From an uncultured Roseobacter sp. (GTDB taxonomy: Bacteria; Pseudomonadota; Alphaproteobacteria; Rhodobacterales; Rhodobacteraceae), in contig CANKZM010000004.1 of NCBI GenBank assembly GCA_947488305.1, positions 563,501 through 627,500 of the forward strand: DNA of 64,000 bases, in the 5' to 3' direction. Shown piece by piece: positions 17,994 through 27,742 of this stretch (the stretch's first letter is position 1; each line of letters opens with the position of its first letter). The notes under the pieces were generated by a model, which had not been told where the DNA came from, searched no databases, and saw nothing but the letters and a program-made list of their open reading frames with translations. A program made the translations under genes and the position numbers.

Positions 17994-19933
17994 GCCTGAT
18001 CTCGTCCGGTGATCGCAGCTTGCGGCTGCTTGGCGCGAAGCTCTTGCTGGAGCGCTTCGATGCGCTCCCGATCTTTCGATGGGTAGGCTTCCAGGGGTGG
18101 CGCACCGCCATAGAGAGCCTGCAAAGTAATGTCTCGTGCAATGGGGGCCGCTGCTCTGGAACCGCCACCACCATGCTCGACAATTACGGCGACGGCATAT
18201 TTGGGTGCCTCATAGGGCGCGAAATTCACAAACAACGCATGATCGCGCCGTTCCCAGGGCAGGTCTTCATTCCGGATCACACCGGCGCGCCGCTCAGCTG
18301 CCGTGATGTTCCGCACCTGACTTGTGCCAGTTTTTCCAGCCATACGCATCGTGTCATCGATGATGCGTGATCCATAAGCAGTGCCACGGCGGTCATTGAC
18401 CACGGCGTACATCGCACGGCGCATCCACCTCAGGTTTCGTTCGTTCATTTCGAGGCTTTCGCCACCACGCAGCGGCTGCTCAACACCATCAACGGATTTG
18501 ATCAGACGTGGCGATACGGACCTGCCTGTTGCGATGCGCGCGGTCATCACAGCAAGCTGCAAGGGTGACGCCAGCAGGTAACCCTGACCGATTGAGGCGT
18601 TGACGGTATCGCCGACACGCCACGGCTGGTCATGGAAGATCCGCTTCCATTCCATCGTGGGCGTAAGCCCTTCGGCCACCGCCGACATTGGCACGTCATG
18701 ACGTATGCCAAGGCCAAAGCGCCGCGCCATCGCGGAGATCTTTTCAATGCCCACTTTGATCGCGAGGTCGTAATAATAGACGTCGCAAGATCGTTTCAGT
18801 GAGGTCTGCAAATCAACCCAGCCATGGCCCGCACGTTTCCAGCAATGGAAGCGGCGACCGGAAACCTCGAGGTGACCGGGGCAATAAGCGGTTTCGTCAG
18901 GTCCGATCAACCCGGCCTCAAGGGCGGCCATTGCAGTGATCATCTTGAAGGTGGAGCCAGGCGGGTAAAGACCCTGCACCGTCTTACTCGCCAAAGGTCG
19001 GTACTTGTTCCCTGTAAGAGCGCTGTAGTCTTTCTGAGAAATCCCGCGCACAAAAAGATTGGGATCAAATGTGGGTGCCGACGCACAGGCCACCAGATCG
19101 CCAGTTTCACAGTCCATGATGACGGCACTTGCGCTCTCGCCATCCAGCCTTGCCTGTACGTAGCCCTGCAAATCGGCATCGATTGTCAGCTGCAGATCGG
19201 ACCCGGCGGTTCCTTCCTGCCGATCCAGTTCCCGCATGACGCGGCCGGCGGCATTGACCTCAACGCGTTTGGCCCCGGCCTTTCCACGTAGAAGGGGTTC
19301 GAGTTTCGTCTCCACGCCCACTTTGCCAATCTGAAAACGCGGGATCATCAGCACCGGCTCCGGATCTTCGATCTTTGACAAATCGTAGTCCGAGACCGGT
19401 CCGACATAACCCAAGACATGCGCAAAATCAGATCCTTGCGGGTAAACGCGACTTAGACCGACTTCGGGCGTCACGCCGGGCAGCGCCGGCGCATTCACCG
19501 AGACCCGGCTGATTTCATCCCAGGTTACATCAGAAGCGACCGTGACCGGCAAAAACGGTGCAGAGCGCCGTATCTCTTCTTTGACCCGGTCAATGGTGCC
19601 CTCTTCCAGCCGGATGATACGCGACAAACGTTTCAGGGTGTCATCCACATCGCCTGCGTCTTCGCGCACAATCACGATCCGGTACGACGGAGCATTTTGA
19701 GCAAGCCGGGCGCCATTGCGGTCAAACACTTCGCCGCGTGCAGGTGGAATAAGGCGCATGTTGATGCGGTTTTCTTCGGCGAGAAGGCGGAACTGGTCGG
19801 CTTCCTCAACCTGCAGATACCGCATGCGTGCCGCCAACCCGCCGATGAACAGCAGTTGCGCGCCCCCCAGCAGCGCGGCGCGGCGCGAAATGCGCCGATG
19901 GCTGAAATCCGATTCCGCGCGCGTGCGTCTCAT
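17990..19933 (-). CDS. mrdA: Penicillin-binding protein 2, elongation transpeptidase
   Basis: A class B PBP of 647 residues anchored by one N-terminal helix (about 22-38). The dimerisation region comes next, then the transpeptidase with the serine nucleophile in PPGSTFKM, the second motif as SCD in KRSCDVYYYDL, and KTG in AGKTGTSQVRN. With RodA and MreCD it builds side-wall peptidoglycan. The start overlaps the mreD stop and the stop overlaps the rodA start, each by four bases. Residues after the transpeptidase are charged and Gln-rich. Confidence 0.97.
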   Translation of the reverse strand: MRRTRAESDFSHRRISRRAALLGGAQLLFIGGLAARMRYLQVEEADQFRLLAEENRINMRLIPPARGEVFDRNGARLAQNAPSYRIVIVREDAGDVDDTLKRLSRIIRLEEGTIDRVKEEIRRSAPFLPVTVASDVTWDEISRVSVNAPALPGVTPEVGLSRVYPQGSDFAHVLGYVGPVSDYDLSKIEDPEPVLMIPRFQIGKVGVETKLEPLLRGKAGAKRVEVNAAGRVMRELDRQEGTAGSDLQLTIDADLQGYVQARLDGESASAVIMDCETGDLVACASAPTFDPNLFVRGISQKDYSALTGNKYRPLASKTVQGLYPPGSTFKMITAMAALEAGLIGPDETAYCPGHLEVSGRRFHCWKRAGHGWVDLQTSLKRSCDVYYYDLAIKVGIEKISAMARRFGLGIRHDVPMSAVAEGLTPTMEWKRIFHDQPWRVGDTVNASIGQGYLLASPLQLAVMTARIATGRSVSPRLIKSVDGVEQPLRGGESLEMNERNLRWMRRAMYAVVNDRRGTAYGSRIIDDTMRMAGKTGTSQVRNITAAERRAGVIRNEDLPWERRDHALFVNFAPYEAPKYAVAVIVEHGGGGSRAAAPIARDITLQALYGGAPPLEAYPSKDRERIEALQQELRAKQPQAAITGRDQA

Positions 19934-20469
19934 GCATTGCCTCCGCTTGCGTCAAGCTCACCCGGTGCCGCCTTGCGTACACCCAACAGGAAATGCGTGG
20001 CGCCGACAACAATCGGATAGAACAGCATGGTCATGATAAGCTCAAATACCGCGAGGCCAAACCCCGGAAGCTCAACCAACGTCACCATCAAAATCGCGCG
20101 ATAAGCCACGGCGACAAAGGTCATCACGGCGCAAACGGTCAGCCATTCATTGGCAAAACTGCCATCGCGCAAACCACGGGCCCGGTTCTTGAGATGCTCA
20201 CACCCGACCAGCGCCAGCATTGCCCAGAGGCCCGGTGGCCGGAACAGCAGAAAATCCGCCAATAGAAACAATCCGGCCAAGGCGACGCTTGGTACATATT
20301 CGGGGCGTCTGAGCGACCATGCACAGGCAAATGCCAGCAGAAAATCCGGACCGACCCATCGGCGTGGCGATGTCTCCAATGGCAGCAAGTGGAAAAATAG
20401 GATGATGCATGTGATCAACGCGAAGGTCAGCCGCATGCCCCAAAGCCGGGTTGCCGTTTGCTCGTTCAT
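19930..20469 (-). CDS. mreD: Rod-shape determining membrane protein MreD
   Basis: A 179-residue polytopic inner-membrane protein with five to six hydrophobic segments. It is assigned as MreD from size, topology and its place between mreC and mrdA; sequence conservation in this family is weak. MreD links MreB filaments to the PBP2-RodA synthase. It overlaps mreC at its start and mrdA at its end by four bases each, so the operon is fully coupled here. Confidence 0.9.
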   Translation of the reverse strand: MNEQTATRLWGMRLTFALITCIILFFHLLPLETSPRRWVGPDFLLAFACAWSLRRPEYVPSVALAGLFLLADFLLFRPPGLWAMLALVGCEHLKNRARGLRDGSFANEWLTVCAVMTFVAVAYRAILMVTLVELPGFGLAVFELIMTMLFYPIVVGATHFLLGVRKAAPGELDASGGNA

Positions 20470-21350
20470 TGCGTGGCCTCCGGTTCCGGCAGCATCGGGC
20501 CAATGATCTGAGCAGTTTCGGGAAGCGTTGCAGTGCCGTGATGGCGCAGGACGCGCAGGAATTCGAGCCTCTGGTAGTCTGCTGCGAGGATAACACGCAA
20601 TTTTCCGGTTGGGTCAGCCGCGACTTGTCCGATAAGAAGACCAGCAGGAAAAACCCCTCCATCTCCGGAACTGACAACGCGGTGCCCAGGGCGAACAAGA
20701 TCGCTGTCTTCCAGAAAATCGATCACCGGAGCGGCGGAATTGTCCCCCGCGATAATGACCCGCTGGCCTGACGGTTGGATCAGTGCCGGGATACGGCTTG
20801 AGGCGTCTGTAAGCAGGATGACGCGCGCCGTGTTATTGGCCACGCCCGAGATACGACCAACAAGCCCGATGCCATCCATCGTTGCCCATCCGTCGACAAG
20901 GCCGTCGCGCGCACCGACGTTGATCAGCACTGATTGCCGGAACGGAGAGCCGCTGTCTGCCAGCACGACGCCCGTAATGTAGGTCAGGCGCGGGTCAAGG
21001 CGGACGTTGTTCAGGTCCAGCAGTCGGGCGTTTTCCTGCTCCAGCTGCAACGCCGCTTCTTTCCACGCCTGCATTTGTCGCAATTCGGACCGCAATTCCC
21101 GGTTCTGCTGCGCAAGACGTTGGTAGCTTTGGAAGTCCTTCAGCAGATTCACGGTTCCTGTGACGGGCGCCATGGCCCATGTCAGATTGGGAACGAAACG
21201 ATCTGTCACATGGGCGCGGAATTGTTCAACCCGTGGGCTATCGATCCGCCACACCAGAAACACACCCAAGAGGCAAAGGATCAGAACGCTCATCAACAGC
21301 CGGCGCAACGGGCCAGCAAAGTCGTTACCGTTTGACTTGTCCTTTGCCAT
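20466..21350 (-). CDS. mreC: Rod-shape determining protein MreC
   Basis: A 294-residue bitopic protein with a single N-terminal helix (about 18-35) and a periplasmic coiled coil (about 70-110, QRLAQQNRELRSELRQMQAW). The beta-rich MreC domain follows, with VVLADSGSPFRQSVLINVGA and DGWATMDGIGLVGRI. It activates PBP2 at the elongasome. It lies 74 bases downstream of mreB and overlaps mreD by four bases. Confidence 0.96.
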   Translation of the reverse strand: MAKDKSNGNDFAGPLRRLLMSVLILCLLGVFLVWRIDSPRVEQFRAHVTDRFVPNLTWAMAPVTGTVNLLKDFQSYQRLAQQNRELRSELRQMQAWKEAALQLEQENARLLDLNNVRLDPRLTYITGVVLADSGSPFRQSVLINVGARDGLVDGWATMDGIGLVGRISGVANNTARVILLTDASSRIPALIQPSGQRVIIAGDNSAAPVIDFLEDSDLVRPGHRVVSSGDGGVFPAGLLIGQVAADPTGKLRVILAADYQRLEFLRVLRHHGTATLPETAQIIGPMLPEPEATQ

Positions 21351-21424
21351 AAGGCGATTGGCTCCCGCCCCTTTGATGGCAGGGCAATCCTGCCGCTGTC
21401 GGGGATGAAATCACTTGTTCAGGA

Positions 21425-22495
<1,071 letters not shown>

Positions 22496-22531
22496 TCATT
22501 TTTTCCGCGCCCGTTCGCGCGATTGCGCCGA

Positions 22532-22559
22532 GTTATATGCTTAGACGCACCTTGGTGAA
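22532..22559 (-). promoter_or_regulatory. Candidate housekeeping promoter for the mre operon
   Basis: Read on the minus strand, TTCACC (22559-22554) and TATAAC (22537-22532) are 16 bases apart, with the -10 about 60 bases before the mreB ATG. The match to TTGACA/TATAAT is fair. The untranslated leader would be about 55 bases and ends in a GC-rich, AAAAAA-containing stretch. Confidence 0.4.
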
Positions 22560-22602
22560 AGAGGCGTTAACGATGTTCTCGGCATCATCTTGCTTTTCGA
22601 TA

Positions 22603-22642
22603 CAAAAAATGCCCACACATTATGGCGAGGGCATGTTTTTTT
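22603..22642 (-). terminator. Rho-independent terminator after the amino-acid-binding protein gene
   Basis: The stem pairs ATGCCC (22610-22615) with GGGCAT (22629-22634) and is flanked by an A-run on one side and a T-run on the other, so it can act in either direction. On the minus strand it lies 15 bases beyond the stop of the binding-protein gene and separates it from the mreB promoter. Confidence 0.7.
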
Positions 22643-22656
22643 GATGGAATCGCTCT

Positions 22657-23493
22657 CTAGGGCAGTGTCGGTGCCAGCAAGTACATCGCTTCAAGTGCGA
22701 GCCCGGGTTCGATATTGGGCAGCTTTTCGGCAAAGATCGCCCGCATCGTCCCATCCTGGTAAAGCTCAGATAGGGCCGCATCGACGGCGAGGCGGAAGTC
22801 CGTGTCGCCGCGCGCCATCGCCAGTCCCTGTTTCTCCACCGTCAGGATTTCATTGAGCACTTTGTAGTCTTTGGCATTTGCCTTTTGTAGAACAAGATGC
22901 ATCAGGATGGACTGATCCGCAAAATAGGCCTGAATGGCATCTCCTTCGAGCGCGGCAACTCCGGACGGGTGATCGGAGAACTGGACGATTTCTGCATCAA
23001 TGCCGTCGGCAGATAACGTGTTCTCCAATGCTTCAAGAGTTGTTGTGCCGCTGCGGACACCAATTTTCATACCTGCAAGACCCGCCATGGTTTCTGGCCC
23101 ATCGGTTTTCATCGCAACCGTTGCGCCATCCACATAGATCGGCGTCGAGAAATCAACGATTTCGCGTCGGGAAAGCGTTATGGTCGCAGCGCCGCAGAGC
23201 AGATCAACCTCACCGGCTGCCACAAGATCAAAACGGTTCTCTGTATCAACGGATTGCAGAACAATTTCCAGATCAGTCATGCCGAGCCCCGCGCCAAGTT
23301 CGGCGGCTACGGAAAGGCATAGCGCAGGCGTATACCCATTCGGTTGGTTGTTATCCAAATAAGACAACGGGGCCGCATCCGTCCGAAACCCGATGACAAA
23401 TTTGCCGGTTTCCTTGATCCGCTCGAGCGTTTGAGCTGAAACGGCAACGGGCATTAGGAGGGCCGCGAATAAGCCAATGAAAAGTGCGCGCAT
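22657..23493 (-). CDS. Polar amino acid ABC transporter substrate-binding protein
   Basis: A 278-residue periplasmic solute-binding protein (family 3). The signal peptide covers residues 1-20 (cleavage after VSAQ or nearby). The mature part starts TLERIKETGKFVIGFRTDAA, and the ligand-domain motif DLLCGAATITLSRREIVDFS resembles glutamate/aspartate binders. No permease or ATPase gene is adjacent, so it is an orphan here. It lies about 106 bases after leuA, behind the leuA terminator, and is followed by its own terminator. The ligand is not determined. Confidence 0.87.
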   Translation of the reverse strand: MRALFIGLFAALLMPVAVSAQTLERIKETGKFVIGFRTDAAPLSYLDNNQPNGYTPALCLSVAAELGAGLGMTDLEIVLQSVDTENRFDLVAAGEVDLLCGAATITLSRREIVDFSTPIYVDGATVAMKTDGPETMAGLAGMKIGVRSGTTTLEALENTLSADGIDAEIVQFSDHPSGVAALEGDAIQAYFADQSILMHLVLQKANAKDYKVLNEILTVEKQGLAMARGDTDFRLAVDAALSELYQDGTMRAIFAEKLPNIEPGLALEAMYLLAPTLP

Positions 23494-23540
23494 GATCGAT
23501 CCTGTCTCTGAATTCCAGTTTGTGGTGTCACAGTAGCAGA

Positions 23541-23576
23541 AACAAAAAGAGATGCTGCCTTAATCGACAGCATCTC
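23541..23576 (-). terminator. Rho-independent terminator of leuA
   Basis: GAGATGCTG (23549-23557) pairs perfectly with CAGCATCTC (23568-23576) around a 10-base loop. On the minus strand the stem is followed by TTTTTGTTTC, a good U-run, 24 bases past the leuA stop codon. Confidence 0.85.
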
Positions 23577-23599
23577 CTTGGCAATTGACGCGGGCAGTT

Positions 23600-25168
23600 T
23601 TAGCCGACGTCTTTATAGCTGATTTCGCGGCGATCCTTACCCGATTTCTCGCGCCGGACCAGAAGGCGGTTCAACGCGTGGATATAGGCTTTGACCGAGG
23701 CCACAACCGTGTCGGTGTCCGCAGATTGGCCGGTGACGATACGCCCGTCTTCCTCCATGCGGACGCTTACCGTTGCCTGAGCATCGGTGCCTTCGGTTAC
23801 CGCATGCACCTGGTAAAGCTGAAGCCGCGCGTTGTGCTCAACCAGCGACTTTATGGCATTGAAAGACGCGTCGACCGGGCCGTCGCCGGTTTGCGTAGTT
23901 TTGTGTTCCTCGCCGTCGATTTCCATCACTAGATCAGCCTGTTGAGGCCCATCCGTGCCGCAGACCACGTGCAAGGATTTCAGCTTGAGCCGCTCGCTTT
24001 CCGGGTCAGTCGTTGTGCGCATCAAGGCGATCAGGTCATCGTCATAGATTTCCTTCTTGCGGTCGGCCAGTTCCTTGAACCGGACAAAGACATCCTTGAG
24101 CTGGTTGTCACCCAATTCAAACCCGAGGTTTTCCAGTTTTGACCGCAACGCCGCGCGGCCTGAGTGTTTGCCCATCACGATATTGGTTTCGGTGAGGCCT
24201 ACGTCTTCGGGGCGCATGATCTCGAAGGTTTCGGCGTTCTTCAGCATCCCATCCTGGTGGATGCCACTCTCGTGGGCAAAAGCATTCTTGCCCACGATGG
24301 CCTTGTTGAACTGTACCGGAAAACCAGACACCGCGGCGACGCGACGCGAGATGTTCATGATCTTGGTAGCATCGATGCCGGTGTGGTAGGGCATGATATC
24401 GTTGCGCACTTTCATGGCCATCACGACCTCTTCGAGCGCCGTATTGCCCGCGCGTTCGCCCAAACCGTTGATCGTGCATTCGATTTGTCGCGCACCTGCT
24501 TCGACAGCAGCGAGGCTGTTGGCCGTCGCCATGCCAAGGTCATTGTGGCAGTGGGTGGCAAAGGTGATCGTATCGGCTCCCGGCACACGATCCAGCAACA
24601 TCGCGATCAGCGCCGCAGACTCGCGCGGTGCCGTGTAGCCCACTGTGTCGGGGATGTTGATCGTGGTCGCGCCGCATTTGATCGCGATTTCTACCACTCG
24701 GCAAAGGTAATCCTCTTCGGTTCGGGTGGCGTCCATGGGCGACCACTGCACGTTGTCGCACAGGTTGCGTGCGTGAGTAACGGTTTGCTCGATCCGTTCG
24801 GCCATCTGGTCCATGTCGAGGTTCGGAATGGCGCGGTGCAAAGGGGAGGTGCCAATGAACGTGTGGATACGCGGTCGTTTGGCGTGCTTGACCGCCTCCC
24901 AACAGCGGTCGATATCACCGAACTGGGCGCGGGCCAGACCGCAGATCACCGACTGCTGCGCGTTTTTGGCAATCTCGGAAACGGCGGCAAAATCGCCCTC
25001 GGATGCAATGGGAAATCCGGCTTCGATGATGTCCACGCCCATTTCGTCCAAAAGCCCCGCAATTTCGAGCTTTTCGGCATGGGTCATGGTCGCGCCCGGG
25101 CTTTGCTCGCCGTCACGCAAGGTGGTGTCAAAGATCAAGACGTGATCTTGTTTCGCTGTCTCTGTCAT
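23600..25168 (-). CDS. leuA: 2-Isopropylmalate synthase
   Basis: LeuA condenses acetyl-CoA with 2-oxoisovalerate, the committed step of leucine synthesis. The protein is 522 residues. The metal and substrate motif is FDTTLRDGEQSPGATM near residues 13-28, with the HCHNDLGMATANSLAAVEAG metal site around 205-225. The C-terminal third is the LeuA dimer/leucine feedback domain (ATVSVRMEEDGRIVTGQSAD). It is transcribed alone between its leader and its terminator. The upstream leader ORF with four consecutive Leu codons and competing hairpins points to attenuation by charged tRNA-Leu. Confidence 0.97.
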   Translation of the reverse strand: MTETAKQDHVLIFDTTLRDGEQSPGATMTHAEKLEIAGLLDEMGVDIIEAGFPIASEGDFAAVSEIAKNAQQSVICGLARAQFGDIDRCWEAVKHAKRPRIHTFIGTSPLHRAIPNLDMDQMAERIEQTVTHARNLCDNVQWSPMDATRTEEDYLCRVVEIAIKCGATTINIPDTVGYTAPRESAALIAMLLDRVPGADTITFATHCHNDLGMATANSLAAVEAGARQIECTINGLGERAGNTALEEVVMAMKVRNDIMPYHTGIDATKIMNISRRVAAVSGFPVQFNKAIVGKNAFAHESGIHQDGMLKNAETFEIMRPEDVGLTETNIVMGKHSGRAALRSKLENLGFELGDNQLKDVFVRFKELADRKKEIYDDDLIALMRTTTDPESERLKLKSLHVVCGTDGPQQADLVMEIDGEEHKTTQTGDGPVDASFNAIKSLVEHNARLQLYQVHAVTEGTDAQATVSVRMEEDGRIVTGQSADTDTVVASVKAYIHALNRLLVRREKSGKDRREISYKDVG

Positions 25169-25199
25169 GGTGTTTCTCTCGTTATCTGCTGTTTTCCGT

Positions 25200-25251
25200 G
25201 GCGCGCGACACGATCCCTCTGAGCGGGCGCGCCGAAGGGCACGCTCAGAGG
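25200..25251 (-). promoter_or_regulatory. leuA attenuator: two mutually exclusive hairpins
   Basis: On the minus strand a perfect 10-bp stem pairs CCTCTGAGCG (25251-25242, covering the leader stop codon) with CGCTCAGAGG (25225-25216). A competing stem pairs GGCGCG (25233-25228, in the loop of the first) with CGCGCC (25205-25200). Because the first stem contains the leader stop codon, a ribosome that finishes the leader would block it and let the second form; a ribosome stalled at the Leu codons would allow the first. The second stem has no U-run, so it may act by Rho-dependent termination or by hiding the translation start. Confidence 0.7.
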
Positions 25252-25307
25252 CGGGCTAGCAGCAGTAGGGCAGCCGGGGCACGCAATACGCGCGTGCAGG
25301 TAATCAT
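25245..25307 (-). CDS. leuL: leuA leader peptide (attenuation leader)
   Basis: A 20-codon ORF starting ATG at 25307 and ending TGA at 25245. It encodes MITCTRVLRAPAALLLLARL, with Leu codons CTA CTG CTG CTA in a row near the end and a final CTC just before the stop. It ends 76 bases before the leuA ATG, inside the first attenuator hairpin. Leucine-rich leaders upstream of leu genes are the classic ribosome-mediated attenuation signal. No clear Shine-Dalgarno is present, so a leaderless or weakly initiated peptide is possible, as known for trpL in some Rhizobiales. Confidence 0.8.
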   Translation of the reverse strand: MITCTRVLRAPAALLLLARL

Positions 25308-25380
25308 ATGTTGGGCCAATACCATGGCCGCGTTTATACCGCAGTCGTGCGAAATGGGAAGAGGCTTTTGTCGCACCACC

Positions 25381-25408
25381 TTGAACCGTCGCCCGCGCCT
25401 CCTAGGTC
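25381..25408 (+). promoter_or_regulatory. Possible RpoH-type promoter for the SDR-photolyase pair
   Basis: CTTGAAC (TTGAAC at 25381-25386), 16 bases, then TAGGTC (25403-25408) ends eight bases before the SDR ATG. The -35 matches the heat-shock-type TTGAA element; the -10 is only partial. Such an arrangement would give an almost leaderless message. Low confidence. Confidence 0.25.
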
Positions 25409-25415
25409 CGGTTCT

Positions 25416-26081
25416 ATGAAAAAGACACTGATATTAGGCGCATCGGGCGGTATCGGATCAGCGCTGGTTCAAGCATGTGAGGAACGGGGCGATCAGGTAA
25501 CCGGATTGTCCCGGTCGGTGGACGGATTTGATTTGACGGATGAAACCAGTGTCGACCTGCATCTGTCTGGCTTGAAAGAGCAGTTTGATCTGATCTTTGT
25601 CGCGACAGGGGCGTTGGAGATTGAAGGCGCCGCGCCGGAGAAAACCATCAAGGCGCTGTCGTCGAAGTCGATGATGGACCAATTCGCCCTGAACGCCATT
25701 GGCCCTGCCATGGTGCTGCGTCATGCTGCTACCTTGTTGCCCCGCGACCGGGCGTCGGTGTTTGCCGTGTTGTCTGCGCGGGTGGGCTCCATCGGCGACA
25801 ATAATATCGGCGGATGGGTCAGCTACAGAAGCGCAAAAGCGGCGGTAAATCAGGTGGTGCGGACAGCATCCATCGAGTTGGCTCGAACACATAGGAACAC
25901 GGCATGCGTGGCCTTGCATCCGGGCACAGTGCAAACAGCCTTCACGGAGAAATACCTCGGCCGCCATCCCTCGGTCCCCCCCTCCGAGGCGGCAGCGAAC
26001 CTATTGCGTGTTGTTGGCCGCATTACACCAACGCAAACAGGCCAATTCTATGACTGGGCAGGCAAAGAGGTGCCGTGGTGA
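25416..26081 (+). CDS. SDR family NAD(P)-dependent oxidoreductase (C-factor-like)
   Basis: A 221-residue short-chain dehydrogenase. The cofactor motif LGASGGIGSAL lies at residues 7-17. The catalytic Ser region is VFAVLSARVGS and the YRSAKAAVNQ motif supplies the Tyr and Lys. The frame is open upstream, but the ATG at 25416 gives the normal SDR N-terminus. It overlaps the photolyase GTG by four bases. An SDR beside a FeS-type photolyase is a recurring pair in Rhodobacterales by my recollection. The substrate is unknown. Confidence 0.88.
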   Translation: MKKTLILGASGGIGSALVQACEERGDQVTGLSRSVDGFDLTDETSVDLHLSGLKEQFDLIFVATGALEIEGAAPEKTIKALSSKSMMDQFALNAIGPAMVLRHAATLLPRDRASVFAVLSARVGSIGDNNIGGWVSYRSAKAAVNQVVRTASIELARTHRNTACVALHPGTVQTAFTEKYLGRHPSVPPSEAAANLLRVVGRITPTQTGQFYDWAGKEVPW

Positions 26082-27604
26082 GCAGTCTGGTTCTGGTGCT
26101 CGGGGATCAGCTGACCGAGACGCTGAGCGCGCTGCGTGAAGCGGACAAGAATGCTGATACGGTCGTCATGGCCGAAGTCGCGGATGAAACGTCTTATGTG
26201 CGACATCACCCAAAGAAGATTGCATTGATCTTCGCGGCCATGCGCAAATTCGCAGCGCAGCTTCAAAAGGATGGATGGACGGTCGCCTACACGCAATTTG
26301 ATGACAGCGAGAACGCGGGCTCTATCGTCGGAGAACTCCTGCGCCGGGCCGAGCAAGTGGGTGCCACAGAGGTGCTGGCGACGGAACCGGGTGAATGGCG
26401 GCTGATCCACGCGTTGAAATACGCGCCCCTGAAAGTTCACCTGCGTCAGGACGACCGGTTCATCGCTTCGCACAAGGAATTCGAAGACTGGGCCGCAGGC
26501 CGCAAGCAGTTGCGGATGGAGTATTTCTATCGGGACATGCGCAGGAAGACGGGCTTGTTGATGGAAGGCGATCAGCCTGCGGGCGACAAATGGAATTTTG
26601 ACCACGACAACCGCAAGCCCGCGCCAGATGACATAGACTTCGACGGCCCCCTGCGATTTGAGCCGGATGCCACCGTCAAGGAAGTGCTCGATCTGGTGGA
26701 AGCGCGTTTCGGGGCGCATTTCGGCACGTTGCGCCCCTTCTGGTTTGCGACAACCCGAGAGCAGGCCTTGAAGCAACTGCACCACTTCGTTGACAAGGGC
26801 CTGTCGCTATTTGGCGACTACCAGGATGCAATGCTGAACGAGCATCGGTTTCTCTACCATTCCCTGATCTCGACTTCATTGAATATCGGGCTGCTCACGC
26901 CGCTTGAAGTGTGTCAGGCTGCAGCAGATGCATATGAAAAGGGGTCTGCGCCGATCAACGCTGTGGAGGGGTTCATTCGACAGATAATTGGTTGGCGCGA
27001 GTACGTGCGGGGCATCTATTTTCTCGAGGGCGTTGAGTATCCGCAGCGTAATGCTTTGGGCCACGACCGCGCGCTTCCCGATGTCTATTGGGGTGGAAAG
27101 ACGCAGATGAACTGTATGGAGAAAGCAGTTGGTCAGACCAAAGAGGAAGCCTACGCCCACCATATCCAGCGGTTGATGGTGACGGGCAATTTCGCATTGC
27201 TGGCAGGCATTGATCCGCACCAGGTTCATGAGTGGTATCTTGCGGTTTACGCGGATGCTTTCGAGTGGGTGGAGGCACCCAACACCGTTGGCATGAGCCA
27301 GTTTGCCGACAGTGGGATCATAGCGTCAAAGCCCTATGTCAGCAGCGGCGCCTACATCAACCGCATGTCGGACTATTGTAAGACCTGCGCGTATAAGGTG
27401 AGCCAGAAGACGGGCGAGGGGGCTTGCCCGTTCAATGTGCTGTACTGGCACTTTCTGGACCGGCACAGGGATCGTTTTTCAGAAAACGCGCGCATGGGCA
27501 ATATGTACCGCACGTGGGACCGTATGGATGAAGACCGCCGCAAGACGGTCTTGTCCGACGCGCAAGAGGTCCTCGACAAGCTGGATGCGGGCGAGGTTGT
27601 CTGA
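26078..27604 (+). CDS. Iron-sulfur bacterial cryptochrome/(6-4) photolyase (FeS-BCP)
   Basis: A 508-residue flavoprotein of the PhrB/CryB class, which repairs (6-4) photoproducts and in Rhodobacter also influences photosynthesis gene expression. The N-terminal antenna domain starts SSLVLVLGDQLTETLSAL. The C-terminal half carries the cluster cysteines: YCKTCAYK plus GEGACPF (C-x2-C-x12-C), with an upstream Cys in QMNCMEKAV as the probable fourth ligand of the [4Fe-4S] cluster. GTG at 26078 overlaps the SDR stop (GTGA); a GTG one codon earlier is an equal alternative. Confidence 0.93.
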   Translation: MSSLVLVLGDQLTETLSALREADKNADTVVMAEVADETSYVRHHPKKIALIFAAMRKFAAQLQKDGWTVAYTQFDDSENAGSIVGELLRRAEQVGATEVLATEPGEWRLIHALKYAPLKVHLRQDDRFIASHKEFEDWAAGRKQLRMEYFYRDMRRKTGLLMEGDQPAGDKWNFDHDNRKPAPDDIDFDGPLRFEPDATVKEVLDLVEARFGAHFGTLRPFWFATTREQALKQLHHFVDKGLSLFGDYQDAMLNEHRFLYHSLISTSLNIGLLTPLEVCQAAADAYEKGSAPINAVEGFIRQIIGWREYVRGIYFLEGVEYPQRNALGHDRALPDVYWGGKTQMNCMEKAVGQTKEEAYAHHIQRLMVTGNFALLAGIDPHQVHEWYLAVYADAFEWVEAPNTVGMSQFADSGIIASKPYVSSGAYINRMSDYCKTCAYKVSQKTGEGACPFNVLYWHFLDRHRDRFSENARMGNMYRTWDRMDEDRRKTVLSDAQEVLDKLDAGEVV

Positions 27605-27654
27605 TTACTTTGGAAGGGAAATCCGCCGATCACGAAGCCGTGAAGCTGATAAAC

Positions 27655-27683
27655 TTGGGAACTGGCCTTGCTGCCGCTATTTT
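27655..27683 (+). promoter_or_regulatory. Candidate promoter for the dioxygenase-like gene
   Basis: TTGGGA (27655-27660) and TATTTT (27678-27683) are 17 bases apart and about 60 bases upstream of the ATG at 27743. It is a fair match to a housekeeping promoter and would separate this gene from the photolyase transcript. Confidence 0.35.
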
Positions 27684-27742
27684 AGAAACTGAACGCCCCA
27701 AGTGATGGGAAAAGAAGCTATACCTTCGCAAGGAGACTTCTC

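Noticed and set aside
24164-25222. A 352-codon plus-strand frame
   Set aside because: Antisense to leuA and its leader; no recognisable motif.
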